Source: Jiangella anatolica
Lineage (GTDB): Bacteria > Actinomycetota > Actinomycetes > Jiangellales > Jiangellaceae
Direction: 5' to 3'
NCBI RefSeq assembly: GCF_003236295.1
Contig: NZ_POTW01000023.1
Location: forward strand, 1-64,000
Length of the DNA: 64,000 nt
Part shown: in pieces, positions 41,210-50,162 of the stretch
Position numbering within the stretch: the first letter of the stretch is position 1
Layout of the letters: each line of letters begins with the position of its first letter
Program-made: the position numbers and the translations under genes
The notes under the pieces: generated by a model
What the model was told of the DNA's origin: nothing
The model's database searches: none
The model's input: the letters and a program-made list of their open reading frames with translations, nothing else

Positions 41210-42657
41210 CCACAGAGACTCTGCAGTCGGTGTCCGACGACGAGATCGTCCAGCGGGCCACCTCGCTCCCGGACTTCCAGGGGTATCCAGGCGTGGACGA
41301 GCTCATGGAGCAGGTCGAGCAGCTGAGGCTCGAGTTCCCCGACCTGCTCTCGGCCCGGCGGGTCGGCACCTCCCGTCTCGGTGAGCCGATCACGCTGTAC
41401 ACGCTCTCCCTGAGCCGTGCAGGTGCGGCGGGGGACGAGGGCGCGCCGGCGAAGCACTGCCTCGTCGTCGGTGGCGTGCACCCGAACGAGCCGATCGGAT
41501 CGCACACCGTCGTCCGCCTGCTGACCGATCTGCTGGGCGATGCCTCCCTCCGTGAGCGGCTGGGCACCGTCTGGCATTTCATCCCGTGCGCCGACCCGGA
41601 CGGCATGCGACTCAACGAGGGGTGGTTCGACGACCCGTTCGACGACGAGAGGTACTTCCGGCACTTCTACCGGCCGCCGGGGAACGAGCAGGTGGAATGG
41701 ACCTTCCCGATCAGCTACAAGTCGAAGTATTTCGACGCGATGCTGCCCGAGACGCAGGCCCTGCAGCGGGTGATCGACGAGATCCGCCCCGACTACTACA
41801 TCCCGCTGCACAACTCCGAGACCGGAGGCGCGTACTTCTACCTCTCCCAGCCGGTCGGGGACCTGGTGCCCCTCCTGCACCGTCTCCCCGCGGAGTTCGG
41901 CATCCCGCTGCACCTGGGCGAGCCCGAGGCCGCGCACTTCACCGTTCTGGCTCCGGCGATCTTCGAGTCCGGCACGTCGCAGGACGTCTATGAATGGCGC
42001 GAGGCGAACGGCCTCGACCCGGTTCCCAGCGGAGCCGCGGGCCAGTCGTCCACCAGCTACGTGCGCAGGTACGGCACCGTCTCCCTCATCGCCGAACTTC
42101 CGATCTGGCGGACCTTCGGCGCCGACGACACGAGCCCGGTCGACGCGAACTACGCCGTCCTGCTCCGCGACGCCGGCGAGGCACTGACCGGCACGGGGAC
42201 ACAGCTGGCGGAGCTCCTGGCCCGGGTCGAACCGCACCTCACCCTCGACTCGCCGTTCCTTCGCAGCGCCCGCGTGTTCATTCCCAGCATGTCCCGGGCC
42301 GGGGAGTTGATGATCGCGCGGTCCGCGGTCCCGGAGAACGACCGTGCGGCGACGGTGGCGGAGCGGCCCATGGCGGTCGTCTGGATGTACCGGCTCCGTT
42401 TCGGTGGCGCTCTGGTCCGCGCGCTGAACGCCGAGGTCACCGCGGGGTCGGCGCGAGTCGTGGTGCGGCGCTGCGCGAGGGAGCTCGAGCGCGTCTGGAG
42501 CGGCTGGCTCGAACAGCGCGTCTCCGACGAGAAGACGCAGGGGATTCCGGTCAAGGACGTCGTCGGCGTTCAGTACGGCGCGGTGCTGGGCCTCGTGGCG
42601 CATGCGCCATCCCCCGAGGCGCACACCCACGACACCGCGCCCGGCGGGCGGCCATGA
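41206..42657 (+). CDS. M14 family zinc carboxypeptidase, cytoplasmic
   Basis: A 483-residue metallopeptidase without signal peptide. Zinc ligands are H92 and E95 (GGVHPNEPIGS) and H202 (YIPLHNSETGG); the general base is E297 (TVSLIAELPIW). The C-terminal 150 residues are an uncharacterised helical extension. It should cleave C-terminal residues or amide bonds from the imported compound in the cytoplasm. The ATG overlaps the ATPase stop, and the amidase start overlaps its own stop. Confidence 0.9.
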   Translation: MTTETLQSVSDDEIVQRATSLPDFQGYPGVDELMEQVEQLRLEFPDLLSARRVGTSRLGEPITLYTLSLSRAGAAGDEGAPAKHCLVVGGVHPNEPIGSHTVVRLLTDLLGDASLRERLGTVWHFIPCADPDGMRLNEGWFDDPFDDERYFRHFYRPPGNEQVEWTFPISYKSKYFDAMLPETQALQRVIDEIRPDYYIPLHNSETGGAYFYLSQPVGDLVPLLHRLPAEFGIPLHLGEPEAAHFTVLAPAIFESGTSQDVYEWREANGLDPVPSGAAGQSSTSYVRRYGTVSLIAELPIWRTFGADDTSPVDANYAVLLRDAGEALTGTGTQLAELLARVEPHLTLDSPFLRSARVFIPSMSRAGELMIARSAVPENDRAATVAERPMAVVWMYRLRFGGALVRALNAEVTAGSARVVVRRCARELERVWSGWLEQRVSDEKTQGIPVKDVVGVQYGAVLGLVAHAPSPEAHTHDTAPGGRP

Positions 42658-44114
42658 CGCCGCCGGGACCTGTCTACGAGTCCGAGCTCACCTGGCTGAG
42701 CACGCGCGAACTGGCCGCACGGATCGCCTCCGGTGAGGTGTCCGCCCGGGAGGCGCTCACCGATCACCTGGCCCGCATCGACTCGGTCGATCCCGCCATC
42801 AACGCCATCGTCACCCGTGACGACGAACGCGCCTACGAGCGGGCCGAACGCGCCGACGCCCGGCATGCCCGCGGGGAACGGCTCGGCCCGCTCCACGGCG
42901 TGCCGCTGACCCACAAGGAGTCCACCGACACGGCCGGGCTGCGGACCACGCGCGGCTCGCCGTTGCTGGTGGACAACGTGCCTGCTCGGGACGCGCTCAT
43001 CATCGCCCGGCTGCGAGCCGCCGGAGTGGTGACCACCGGCAAGTCGAACGTGCCCGAGTTCACCGCCGGTTCGCACACGTTCAATCCGCTCTTCGGGACG
43101 ACCGTGAACCCGTACGACACGACGAAGTCGGCCGCCGGGTCCTCCGGCGGAGCGGCGGCCGCGATCGCGGCCGGCATCCAGGCGTCGGGCGACGGGTCGG
43201 ACATGGGTGGGTCCCTGCGGACGCCCGGCTCGTTCAACAACGTCGTCGGCCTGCGCCCGTCGAACGGGCGCATCCCCCATGCGCTGCCCGCCGACCCGTG
43301 GAAGTGGCTCGCCCAACCGGGTGTCCTGGCGCGAACCGTGGACGACGTCGCACTCCTCATGGCCGCCGTCTGCGGACCGGCCCCGGGCGCGCCGTTGTCG
43401 ATTCAGGAGCCCGGATCCGTGTTCGACCGCCCCGAGTTCGCCGAACCGGGCCGGCACGAGCCCGGTTCGTGGCTCGCAGGCGTACGAGTCGGCTTCTCCA
43501 CCGACCTGGGCGGGCTGCTCCCGGTCGAACCCGCGGTGGCGGCGGTCGTGGGCTCCGCCGCGGAGACGCTCGCCGCCGCGGGAGCGCGGGTCGACGACGT
43601 CCTGCCGGTTCTCGACGACGCGGATGAGGTGTTCCGGGTCTATCGGGCCCTCGACTTCGCCGCCGACTATCGGGAGATCGTCCGCAACCATCGGGACGAG
43701 GTCAAGCAGGCGGTCGTCTGGAACACCGAGCTGGGACTCGCCCTCACCGTCGACGAGATCGTCGCGGCAGAAGAGGCGCGGGTCCGCCTGCTGGCCTCGA
43801 TCGAGGACTTCTTCTCGCATCACGACCTGCTCGTGCTCACGACGAGTCAGGTGGCGCCGTTCGATGCGAGCCTGGAGTACCCGCGTCAGATCGCCGGCAC
43901 CCCTATGCGCGACTACCTGGAGTGGATGCGAGCGGCGACGGTCATCTCGGCGACCGACTGTCCCGCCATCTCCGTACCGGCCGGTTTCACCCCGGACGGA
44001 CTGCCCGTGGGCGTCCAGCTCGTCGCGGCGCCGGGCAAGGACGTCGAGCTGCTGCTGGCCGCACAGGCGTTCGAGGAGCTCACTGGCCACCATTCCAGGA
44101 GACCGGCCTTCTGA
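42654..44114 (+). CDS. Amidase-signature hydrolase
   Basis: A 486-residue amidase with the complete Ser-Ser-Lys triad: Lys88 (LHGVPLTHKES), the cis-Ser in AGSSGGAAAA (163/164), and nucleophile Ser187 in GSDMGGSLRTPG. It is related to aryl/indole-acetamide and 6-aminohexanoate-type amidases; the substrate is not fixed by sequence. It ends the peptide operon and probably completes breakdown of the compound opened by the carboxypeptidase. ATGA overlaps the preceding stop. Confidence 0.93.
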   Translation: MTPPGPVYESELTWLSTRELAARIASGEVSAREALTDHLARIDSVDPAINAIVTRDDERAYERAERADARHARGERLGPLHGVPLTHKESTDTAGLRTTRGSPLLVDNVPARDALIIARLRAAGVVTTGKSNVPEFTAGSHTFNPLFGTTVNPYDTTKSAAGSSGGAAAAIAAGIQASGDGSDMGGSLRTPGSFNNVVGLRPSNGRIPHALPADPWKWLAQPGVLARTVDDVALLMAAVCGPAPGAPLSIQEPGSVFDRPEFAEPGRHEPGSWLAGVRVGFSTDLGGLLPVEPAVAAVVGSAAETLAAAGARVDDVLPVLDDADEVFRVYRALDFAADYREIVRNHRDEVKQAVVWNTELGLALTVDEIVAAEEARVRLLASIEDFFSHHDLLVLTTSQVAPFDASLEYPRQIAGTPMRDYLEWMRAATVISATDCPAISVPAGFTPDGLPVGVQLVAAPGKDVELLLAAQAFEELTGHHSRRPAF

Positions 44115-44240
44115 TCGGTTCGATCGTCCAGAGGGTGACCCTAGCTCCAATGCAACCGGGCACCCCGCAGGAGGGTCATGGCTAGGTGAGGGGCACCACA
44201 TTCGGGCCCCCGCATGCAGTCTCGACCCCGGGAGAATGCC

Positions 44241-45173
44241 ATGAGACTCACCGCAACCGCTGTCGGCGTCATCGTCGCGGCCGTCGTGAGCAGCGGTGTC
44301 ACGTCGAGCGCGACCGCACCCTCGAGCCCCGCCGCGGCGCCCGCCGCAGCACCAGCGGCCGTGTGCCAGACACACCTCGGCACGTTCGACCAGAGCGGCA
44401 ACTACCGCAAGCTCAACGTGTCCAGCAACCTCGCCACCGTCATCGGCGAGGGCGGCAACCTTCCTGGCGCGGCCGACCTCCGAACCCTGGGCACGGGCAG
44501 CATCGACTACGGCGACCACGCCGAACCACAGCCGTTCCACGACAACTGGCACCTCGCGACGTCCGCGGCCGGGCTGTACCTGATCCGCGCCCAGAGCGAT
44601 TCCTGGACCGGTGAGCACGACAGCGTCACCGCCGAACTGGTGGCGCCGCGATGGGGAGGTTTCCGCCACCTGGTGCAAGCCGGTCAGCCGGGCGAGTCAG
44701 TGCCCAACCTGATCTACGGCCTGCACGACAACGGCGCCTTGTACCGGTATCGACTCAGCTGGGGCGGAGGCACGCCCAGTGTCACCTCCTACGGCAGCGT
44801 GGCCGGATTCGGCGACCTCCGGACGATGACGTTGATCAGCCGCAGATCGGGCTACGACACGCTGCTGGCCACCACGACCACAGGGCAGCTGACCTCGATC
44901 AGGATTCCCACGACGGCCACCATGACCGCCACCCGCTCGGTGATCCGGACGCGCACGTGGGGCGCACTCGACCAGCTCGCCATCGAGGTGTGCGACTCCG
45001 GCACGATGCTCGTCGCCATCAACAGTGCGACCGACCTGGCCTACGCCTACCACCTCGGCCTCCTCAACGGCACGGGCACCCCGATCACCAGCTGGGGGCA
45101 GCTCCAGGGCCAGTGGGCCTACCGGCTCGTCACCAACAGCTTCCCCTTCGGCACCATCCCACGCGGAGCGTGA
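44241..45173 (+). CDS. Secreted protein of unknown function, beta-propeller-like
   Basis: A 310-residue exported protein. Residues 1-24 are a signal peptide (TATAVGVIVAAVVSSGVTSS), then a Pro/Ala-rich spacer to about 40. The body is rich in Gly, Ser, Thr, Tyr and Trp with recurring blocks such as NLIYGLHDNGALYRYRLSWG and NSATDLAYAYHLGLLNG, which recall tachylectin/beta-propeller blades. Two Cys residues may form a disulfide. GGGAGA precedes the ATG. I recognise no family. It lies after the peptide operon but is separated from it by 126 bases. Confidence 0.7.
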   Translation: MRLTATAVGVIVAAVVSSGVTSSATAPSSPAAAPAAAPAAVCQTHLGTFDQSGNYRKLNVSSNLATVIGEGGNLPGAADLRTLGTGSIDYGDHAEPQPFHDNWHLATSAAGLYLIRAQSDSWTGEHDSVTAELVAPRWGGFRHLVQAGQPGESVPNLIYGLHDNGALYRYRLSWGGGTPSVTSYGSVAGFGDLRTMTLISRRSGYDTLLATTTTGQLTSIRIPTTATMTATRSVIRTRTWGALDQLAIEVCDSGTMLVAINSATDLAYAYHLGLLNGTGTPITSWGQLQGQWAYRLVTNSFPFGTIPRGA

Positions 45174-45250
45174 TCAAATGAGAGCACGTGGCGGTTCGCC
45201 GCATCCGGACGGCACCCTTGCCGGTGTGCGGCTCGCCGCAGCGTTCGCGC

Positions 45251-45466
45251 TCAGGTCGGGTCGCTGAACGGTTCGGCGTCCTCGATGAGGCCGGAGGCGA
45301 TGAGCGTGTCGCCCTCGTCGACCACGGTGTCGGCGGTGGCGTAGGTGAATCCTTCGCCCGGCTTCTTCACCGCGACGATGGTCACGCGGTGCTTCTTCCT
45401 GATCTCCGAATCGCCGAGACGCCGCCCGATCGCCGCACGATGCTCGAACCTATCGCTGCGCAGGCG
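45251..45466 (-). pseudogene. Remnant of a TrkA/KtrA-type potassium channel gene (RCK-C domain)
   Basis: On the minus strand the frame ending at TGA 45251 reads LRSDRFEHRAAIGRRLGDSE, then IRKKHRVTIVAVKKPGEGFT, then YATADTVVDEGDTLIASGLI. This is a good match to the C-terminal TrkA domain of potassium-uptake proteins. No start codon with a ribosome site precedes it, and a stop lies at 45499-45497; the N-terminal NAD-binding domain is missing. The other 200 bases of the 45174-45615 gap hold only the promoter of the next gene. Confidence 0.75.
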
Positions 45467-45603
45467 ACACGGAGCGCCGTCCTCCCTTCCCGGGTGTTAA
45501 GAGACCGTCAAGATCCCCACGCGATCCGCGCTGTCGGAGTGGCGCCCAGAGTGACCCTGTAGTCGCCCGCCTGGCCCCGCGGCTCATCGCCCCCGGCGGG
45601 TCC

Positions 45604-45609
45604 TAGGCT
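45604..45609 (+). promoter_or_regulatory. -10 box (TAGGCT) of the aldo/keto reductase gene, leaderless start
   Basis: TAGGCT ends 7 bases before the GTG at 45616, with no ribosome site between. Confidence 0.55.
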
Positions 45610-45615
45610 GGTCCG

Positions 45616-46554
45616 GTGACGACGCAGGGTGCTCGTGGAATCGGGCTGGGGCTGGCCGCGCTGGGCCGTCCGGGGTACCTGAACCTCGGCCACGGCGACG
45701 ACTTCGGGTCCGGCGCGACGGTCGATGACCTGCGCGGACGGACGCATGCGCTGCTCGACACCGCGTGGGCGGCGGGTGTGCGCTACGTCGACGCGGCGCG
45801 GTCGTACGGGCTCGCCGAGCGGTTCCTCGGCGAGTGGCTCGCGGCGCATCCCGGCCGCCGCGACCAGCTGACCGTCGGCTCGAAGTGGGGCTACACCTAC
45901 ACCGCCGGCTGGCGCGTCGACGCCGACGTGCACGAGGTCAAGGACCACTCGCTCGCGACGTTCCGGCGGCAGTGGCGCGAGACGCTCGACGCGCTGGGCG
46001 GGCCGCCGGACGTCTACCTGGTGCACAGCCTGACGTCGGACAGCCCGGCCCTGGACGACGCCGGCCTGCTGGCCGCGCTCGGCGAGCTGGCGGCCGGCGG
46101 CGTCGCCGTGGGGTTCTCGGCCAGCGGCCCGGACCAAGGCGCCGTCATCGACCGCGCGCTCGCCCTGACGGCGGACGGCGCCGCGCCGTTCCGGGCGATC
46201 CAGGCGACGTGGAACCCGCTCGAGCCGTCCGCCGGTCCGGCGCTGGCCAGCGCGCACGACGCCGGCTGGCTGGTCGTCGTCAAGGAGGCGGTCGCCAACG
46301 GCCGGCTCACCGAGCGCGGCGACGTGCCCGCGTTCCGCGCCGCGGCGCACGCCGCCGGGACGACGCCCGACGCGCTGGCGCTCGCCGTCGCGCTGCGGCA
46401 GCCGTTCACCGACGTCGCCCTGAGCGGCGCCGCCACCGAGAGCCAGCTGACCAGCAACCTCGCCGCCCGCGACCTCGACGCGCCACCGGAACCGGACGTC
46501 GCCGAGGACCCGAAGGCCTACTGGGCCACCCGCTCCGCCCTGACCTGGACCTGA
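45616..46554 (+). CDS. Aldo/keto reductase
   Basis: A 312-residue NAD(P)H oxidoreductase with the TIM-barrel AKR fold. The catalytic tetrad is visible: Asp in VRYVDAARSYG, Tyr in the same block, Lys in TVGSKWGYTY and His in VYLVHSL. The substrate is unknown. The beta-lactamase gene follows after 17 bases, so the two may be cotranscribed. Confidence 0.92.
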   Translation: MTTQGARGIGLGLAALGRPGYLNLGHGDDFGSGATVDDLRGRTHALLDTAWAAGVRYVDAARSYGLAERFLGEWLAAHPGRRDQLTVGSKWGYTYTAGWRVDADVHEVKDHSLATFRRQWRETLDALGGPPDVYLVHSLTSDSPALDDAGLLAALGELAAGGVAVGFSASGPDQGAVIDRALALTADGAAPFRAIQATWNPLEPSAGPALASAHDAGWLVVVKEAVANGRLTERGDVPAFRAAAHAAGTTPDALALAVALRQPFTDVALSGAATESQLTSNLAARDLDAPPEPDVAEDPKAYWATRSALTWT

Positions 46555-46571
46555 GACGGAGAGCACACGGC

Positions 46572-47504
46572 ATGCGACGCACCACGCTTCTGGTCCTCCT
46601 CACTGTCGCCGCTCTCGCCGGCTGCAGCGACGACCCGGCCGAGACACCGGCGGCGCCGTCGCCCACGCCCACAGCCACGCCCACGCCGACCGTCAGCACC
46701 CCGGCGGCGACGACCGACCCGGCGGTCGCGGCCGCGCTGACCGCGCTGGAGGCCGACTACCAGGCCCGGCTCGGCGTCTACGCGATCGACACCGGGACCG
46801 GCCAGATCGTGGAGCACCGCGCCGACGAGCGGTTCGCGTTCGCGTCCACCCACAAGATGCTCTCCGCCGCCGCGGTGCTGCAGGCCACCGAGCCGGCCGA
46901 CCTGGAGCAGCTGGTGCCGATCGACGCCGCCGAGGTGGTCGGCTGGTCGCCGGTCACCGAGCCGGCCGCCGGTGCCGGGCTGACGTTGCTGGAGATCATC
47001 CAGGCCGCCATCACCGTCAGCGACAACACCGCCGCCAACCTGCTGTTCGAGCAGCTCGGCGGGCCGGACGGGCTGGAGGCGGCGGTGCGCGGGTTCGGCG
47101 ACGCGACCACGTCGTTCGATCGGATCGAGCCGGACCTGAGCGAGTGGGCGCCGGGCGAGACGCGGGACACGACGACGCCGCGGGCGATGGCGGCCAACGT
47201 CGAGGGGCTGCTGCTCGGCGACCTGCTGGCGGACGAGGACCGGGCGCTGCTGCACGACACGATGCGCGCCAACACGACCGGCGACGAGCTGATCCGGGCC
47301 GGCGTCCCGGCCGGTTGGCTCGTCGCGGACAAGACCGGATCGGCGACGCACGGCGGCCGCAACGACGTCGCCGTCATCGAGCCGCCGGGCGCCGCCCCGA
47401 TCGTCCTTGCCGTCTACTCCAACCGGCTGGACCCGGACGCCGAGTCCGACCCCGCGCTCATCGCCGCCGCCACCGCGATCGTGGTGGACGAGCTGAGCGG
47501 CTGA
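46572..47504 (+). CDS. Class A beta-lactamase family lipoprotein
   Basis: A 310-residue serine hydrolase. Lipobox LAGC (Cys18) and a Pro/Thr linker (25-50) attach it to the membrane. Motifs: STHK (S92, K95), SDN (150-152), the omega-loop EPDLS (E186) and KTG (254-256). Residue 190, Ambler 170 by position, is Ser instead of the usual Asn. It may hydrolyse beta-lactams or be a related D-Ala-D-Ala hydrolase. Its stop abuts the stop of the convergent SIS gene in one TGATCA. Confidence 0.9.
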   Translation: MRRTTLLVLLTVAALAGCSDDPAETPAAPSPTPTATPTPTVSTPAATTDPAVAAALTALEADYQARLGVYAIDTGTGQIVEHRADERFAFASTHKMLSAAAVLQATEPADLEQLVPIDAAEVVGWSPVTEPAAGAGLTLLEIIQAAITVSDNTAANLLFEQLGGPDGLEAAVRGFGDATTSFDRIEPDLSEWAPGETRDTTTPRAMAANVEGLLLGDLLADEDRALLHDTMRANTTGDELIRAGVPAGWLVADKTGSATHGGRNDVAVIEPPGAAPIVLAVYSNRLDPDAESDPALIAAATAIVVDELSG

Positions 47505-48275
47505 TCACGGCTCCGACGGGCGCAGCCGCGCGCCATAGCGGGCGAACAGCGCCTCGTTGTGCGCGTCGCCCTCGGGCACGTTCGCCGAGACCAGCACCGG
47601 CACCTCGTCGCCGGTCGCCAGCAGCAGCCCGCACACCTCCGTCAGCAGCAGCTGCGCGATCAGCACGCCGGTCAGCGACGACGTCGGCGTGATCCGGACG
47701 CCCGTGGGCAGCTCCAGGGTGGCGTCGCCACGCGGCGAGCCGTTGTCGATGACCACGTCGGCCAGCTCGAACAGCCGCTGGCCGGACGGGTGCCGCGAGG
47801 TGATCTGCCCGCTGTGCTCGGCCGACGTGATCGCGATGACGGGGTGCCCGCCGTCCTTGGCCAGCCGGGCCATCTCGACGACCGAGCCGTTGCCGCCGGA
47901 GTTCGACGTGATGACGAAGACGTCGCTGGGGTGCAGCTCGACGAGGTCGAGGATGCGCTGCGCCAGCGCCGGGTCCCGCTCGACGGTGGGATCGAGGATC
48001 TCCCGCGGGTCGGCTCCGCCGTACATGACGAGATCCTTGATCGACAGCGCGTTCGCCGGGACCAGCCCGCCGGCCCGGCCGACGATCTCGGCGGTGATCG
48101 AGCGGGAGTGCCCGGTCGCGAACGCCTGGATCAGCCCGCCGGCGCGCAGCCCGTCGGCGACCAGCCGGGCGGCGGCGGAGATGGCCTCGGCCTGGGTGGC
48201 GACCAGCCGGTCGGCCGCGGCCAGCAGGATCCGGGCGGCGGCGTTCTGGTCGATCGTCTCGGCGTCGGTGGTCAT
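47505..48275 (-). CDS. SIS-domain phosphosugar protein
   Basis: A 256-residue sugar-isomerase-fold protein. Blocks GLIQAFATGHSRSITAEIVG, FVITSNSGGNGSVVEMARL and AITSAEHSGQITSRHP bind phosphosugars. It resembles the SIS proteins near MurQ and near sialic-acid/ManNAc genes but is not MurQ itself. In this operon it probably isomerises or cleaves an amino-sugar phosphate produced by the kinase and NanE. It is the last gene, 4 bases after the ceramidase-like gene. Confidence 0.85.
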   Translation of the reverse strand: MTTDAETIDQNAAARILLAAADRLVATQAEAISAAARLVADGLRAGGLIQAFATGHSRSITAEIVGRAGGLVPANALSIKDLVMYGGADPREILDPTVERDPALAQRILDLVELHPSDVFVITSNSGGNGSVVEMARLAKDGGHPVIAITSAEHSGQITSRHPSGQRLFELADVVIDNGSPRGDATLELPTGVRITPTSSLTGVLIAQLLLTEVCGLLLATGDEVPVLVSANVPEGDAHNEALFARYGARLRPSEP

Positions 48276-48279
48276 CGTG

Positions 48280-49500
48280 TCAGCCTCCGTGGGTGATTCG
48301 GTGGACGAGCTCGTGCAGGACCCCGGCGGCGCGCTCGGCGGCGTCGGGACGGAACGGTGAGATCAGCACCTCGTAGCCGGGGGTGTCGAAGTCGGCGGCG
48401 GCGGGCAGGTAGCCGGCGTAGCCGTTGGCGTACCCGAGCAGCACCGACGGCGCCGCGGTGTCGCGCAGCGACAGGAACGGCTCGCCGCCGATGCCCTGCA
48501 GCGTCAGCCCGCCGAGCCGGACCGCGGCCAGTTCCAGCGGCACCGTCTCCGGGCCGCCCACGCGGCGGGCGGCCGCCTCGACACCCTGCAGCGCGGTGAC
48601 GGCAGCCCGCCCGGCCGGGTCGTCGTCGGCCAGCCCGGCCAGCCGGCCGGTGAACTCCGCGCGCAGCCCGGTCAGTAGGTCGCCGTCGTCGTGCCGGGCC
48701 GGCAGCGGCAGCGTCGCGCGGGCAGCGGCGATCCCGTCGTCGGCGGTCCAGACCCGGCCCGGCATGGTGACGAGCTCGGCGAGCTGGTCCGCCGCCAGCG
48801 CGGCCAGCCGCCGGCCGTCGGCCTCGGTCTGGGCGTGACGGGTCCAGCGGGTGCTGACGTCGCCGGCCGCTCCCGTCGCGACGACGACCCAGGCCGACCC
48901 GCCGAGCCGGTCCCGTAGCTCGTCCCGGATCCACGCCGTCAGATCCCCGCTCACCACCGACGACGACGCCGGCAGGACGGTCGGGTGGACCGGCACGACG
49001 GCCAGCACGCCGGCCACGCGATCGCCGCCCAAGCGCAGCACGTCGACCGGCACGCGGTGGTCGCCGGTGTCGGCGCCGCGGCGCGACCCGACGCCGTCCA
49101 GCCGGCCCGAGCGGTGGCTCGCGACGCACTCCGCCTCGGCCGCGACGGCGTCCCGTGCCGCCGCGGCCGCCGCGTCGGCGACGGCGGACAGCCAGCCGTC
49201 CGGCGTCGTACCGCCGCCCGGCCCAGATCCGACGTCGGGGCCGGAGTGCGTGTGGGTCGCGCACAGCCAGGTCTCGCCGATGCCGGCCAACCGGCGGCGG
49301 ACCTCGGCGGCGAGGTCGGCGTTCACCCCGACCAGCTCGGCGACGACCAGCAGGAACCGGTCCGTCCCCGCGGCGATCGAGACGCAGTCGACCCGCAGCG
49401 GCGCCAGCGTCCCCGCCGACGGCGCGGTCCGGGCGGCGTACCCGCCCAGCGGCGTGCCGTCCGGGACGGCCAGCGTCGCGGACCCGTGCCCGACCCTCAC
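48280..49500 (-). CDS. Neutral-ceramidase-like protein, cytoplasmic
   Basis: A 406-residue protein whose first part resembles neutral/alkaline ceramidase N-terminal domains: VRVGHGSATLAVPDGTPLGG, WLCATHTHSGPD (the zinc-like His cluster HTHSGP) and VATGAAGDVS. No signal peptide is present, unlike secreted ceramidases. The C-terminal immunoglobulin-like domain of true ceramidases is missing. A deacylase or amidohydrolase for an amino-sugar derivative is possible (inference). The GTG start overlaps the NanE stop (GTGA); the frame is open further upstream but only over nanE. Confidence 0.75.
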   Translation of the reverse strand: MRVGHGSATLAVPDGTPLGGYAARTAPSAGTLAPLRVDCVSIAAGTDRFLLVVAELVGVNADLAAEVRRRLAGIGETWLCATHTHSGPDVGSGPGGGTTPDGWLSAVADAAAAAARDAVAAEAECVASHRSGRLDGVGSRRGADTGDHRVPVDVLRLGGDRVAGVLAVVPVHPTVLPASSSVVSGDLTAWIRDELRDRLGGSAWVVVATGAAGDVSTRWTRHAQTEADGRRLAALAADQLAELVTMPGRVWTADDGIAAARATLPLPARHDDGDLLTGLRAEFTGRLAGLADDDPAGRAAVTALQGVEAAARRVGGPETVPLELAAVRLGGLTLQGIGGEPFLSLRDTAAPSVLLGYANGYAGYLPAAADFDTPGYEVLISPFRPDAAERAAGVLHELVHRITHGG

Positions 49501-50162
49501 CGCACCGCCTCGACCAGCCGCCGGGTGATCGCCATCGGGTTCGTGACGGCGGTCCCGACGACGACGGTGTGCGCGCCGGCGTCGAAGGCGGCCAGCACGT
49601 CGTCGCGGGTCCAGTACCGTCCCTCGGCGACGATCGGGCAGTCCAGCTCGTCCACCAGCGTCCGGACCAGCGCGAGGTCCGGCCCGTCGACAGGCTCGCC
49701 GCCGGTGTACCCGGACAGCGTCGAGCCGACGAGGTCGGCGCCCGCTGCCCGCGCGTATCGGCCCGCGGCGAGCGTGTCGACGTCGGCCATGACGGGCACG
49801 CCCAGCCGGTCGTGGATGGCGGCGATCAGCTCGGCGAGGTCGCCACCGGGCCGGGGCCGATCGGTCCCGTCCAGCGCCACTACCGTCGCGCCGGCCCGCA
49901 CCACCGCGGCTGCTGACTCGAACGTCGGCGTGATGTAGACGCCGTCGCGGTCGCCGGTCTTGTTGATGCCCAGCACCGGCACCGAGACGACGGCGCTGAT
50001 CGCGGCGACGTCGGCCGGGCCGTTCGCCCGGATGCCGGCCGCGCCGCCGGCCTCCGCGGCCCGCGCCATCAGCGCCATCGGCTCCGGCCCGTGCAGCGGG
50101 TTCTCCGGGCCGGCCTGGCACGACACCACGATCGAGCGGTACGGGAACACGGCGTCAGACAT
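49497..50162 (-). CDS. nanE: N-acylglucosamine-6-phosphate 2-epimerase
   Basis: A 221-residue TIM-barrel enzyme that converts ManNAc-6-phosphate to GlcNAc-6-phosphate. Family blocks: VVSCQAGPENPLHGPEPM, AGIRANGPADVAAI, GINKTGDRDGVYITPTF with the catalytic Lys, and CPIVAEGRYWTRDD with the acidic residue. Its presence defines the operon as amino-sugar catabolism. Start overlaps the kinase gene by 8 bases. Confidence 0.92.
   Translation of the reverse strand: MSDAVFPYRSIVVSCQAGPENPLHGPEPMALMARAAEAGGAAGIRANGPADVAAISAVVSVPVLGINKTGDRDGVYITPTFESAAAVVRAGATVVALDGTDRPRPGGDLAELIAAIHDRLGVPVMADVDTLAAGRYARAAGADLVGSTLSGYTGGEPVDGPDLALVRTLVDELDCPIVAEGRYWTRDDVLAAFDAGAHTVVVGTAVTNPMAITRRLVEAVR

Noticed and set aside
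45188-45562. A 124-codon plus-strand frame in the gap before the aldo/keto reductase
   Set aside because: It has no family resemblance and runs antisense to a convincing TrkA C-terminal remnant.
45765-47504. A 579-codon frame joining part of the aldo/keto reductase region to the beta-lactamase
   Set aside because: The first 270 codons are an out-of-frame reading of the reductase gene; the lactamase has its own ATG and lipoprotein signal at 46572.
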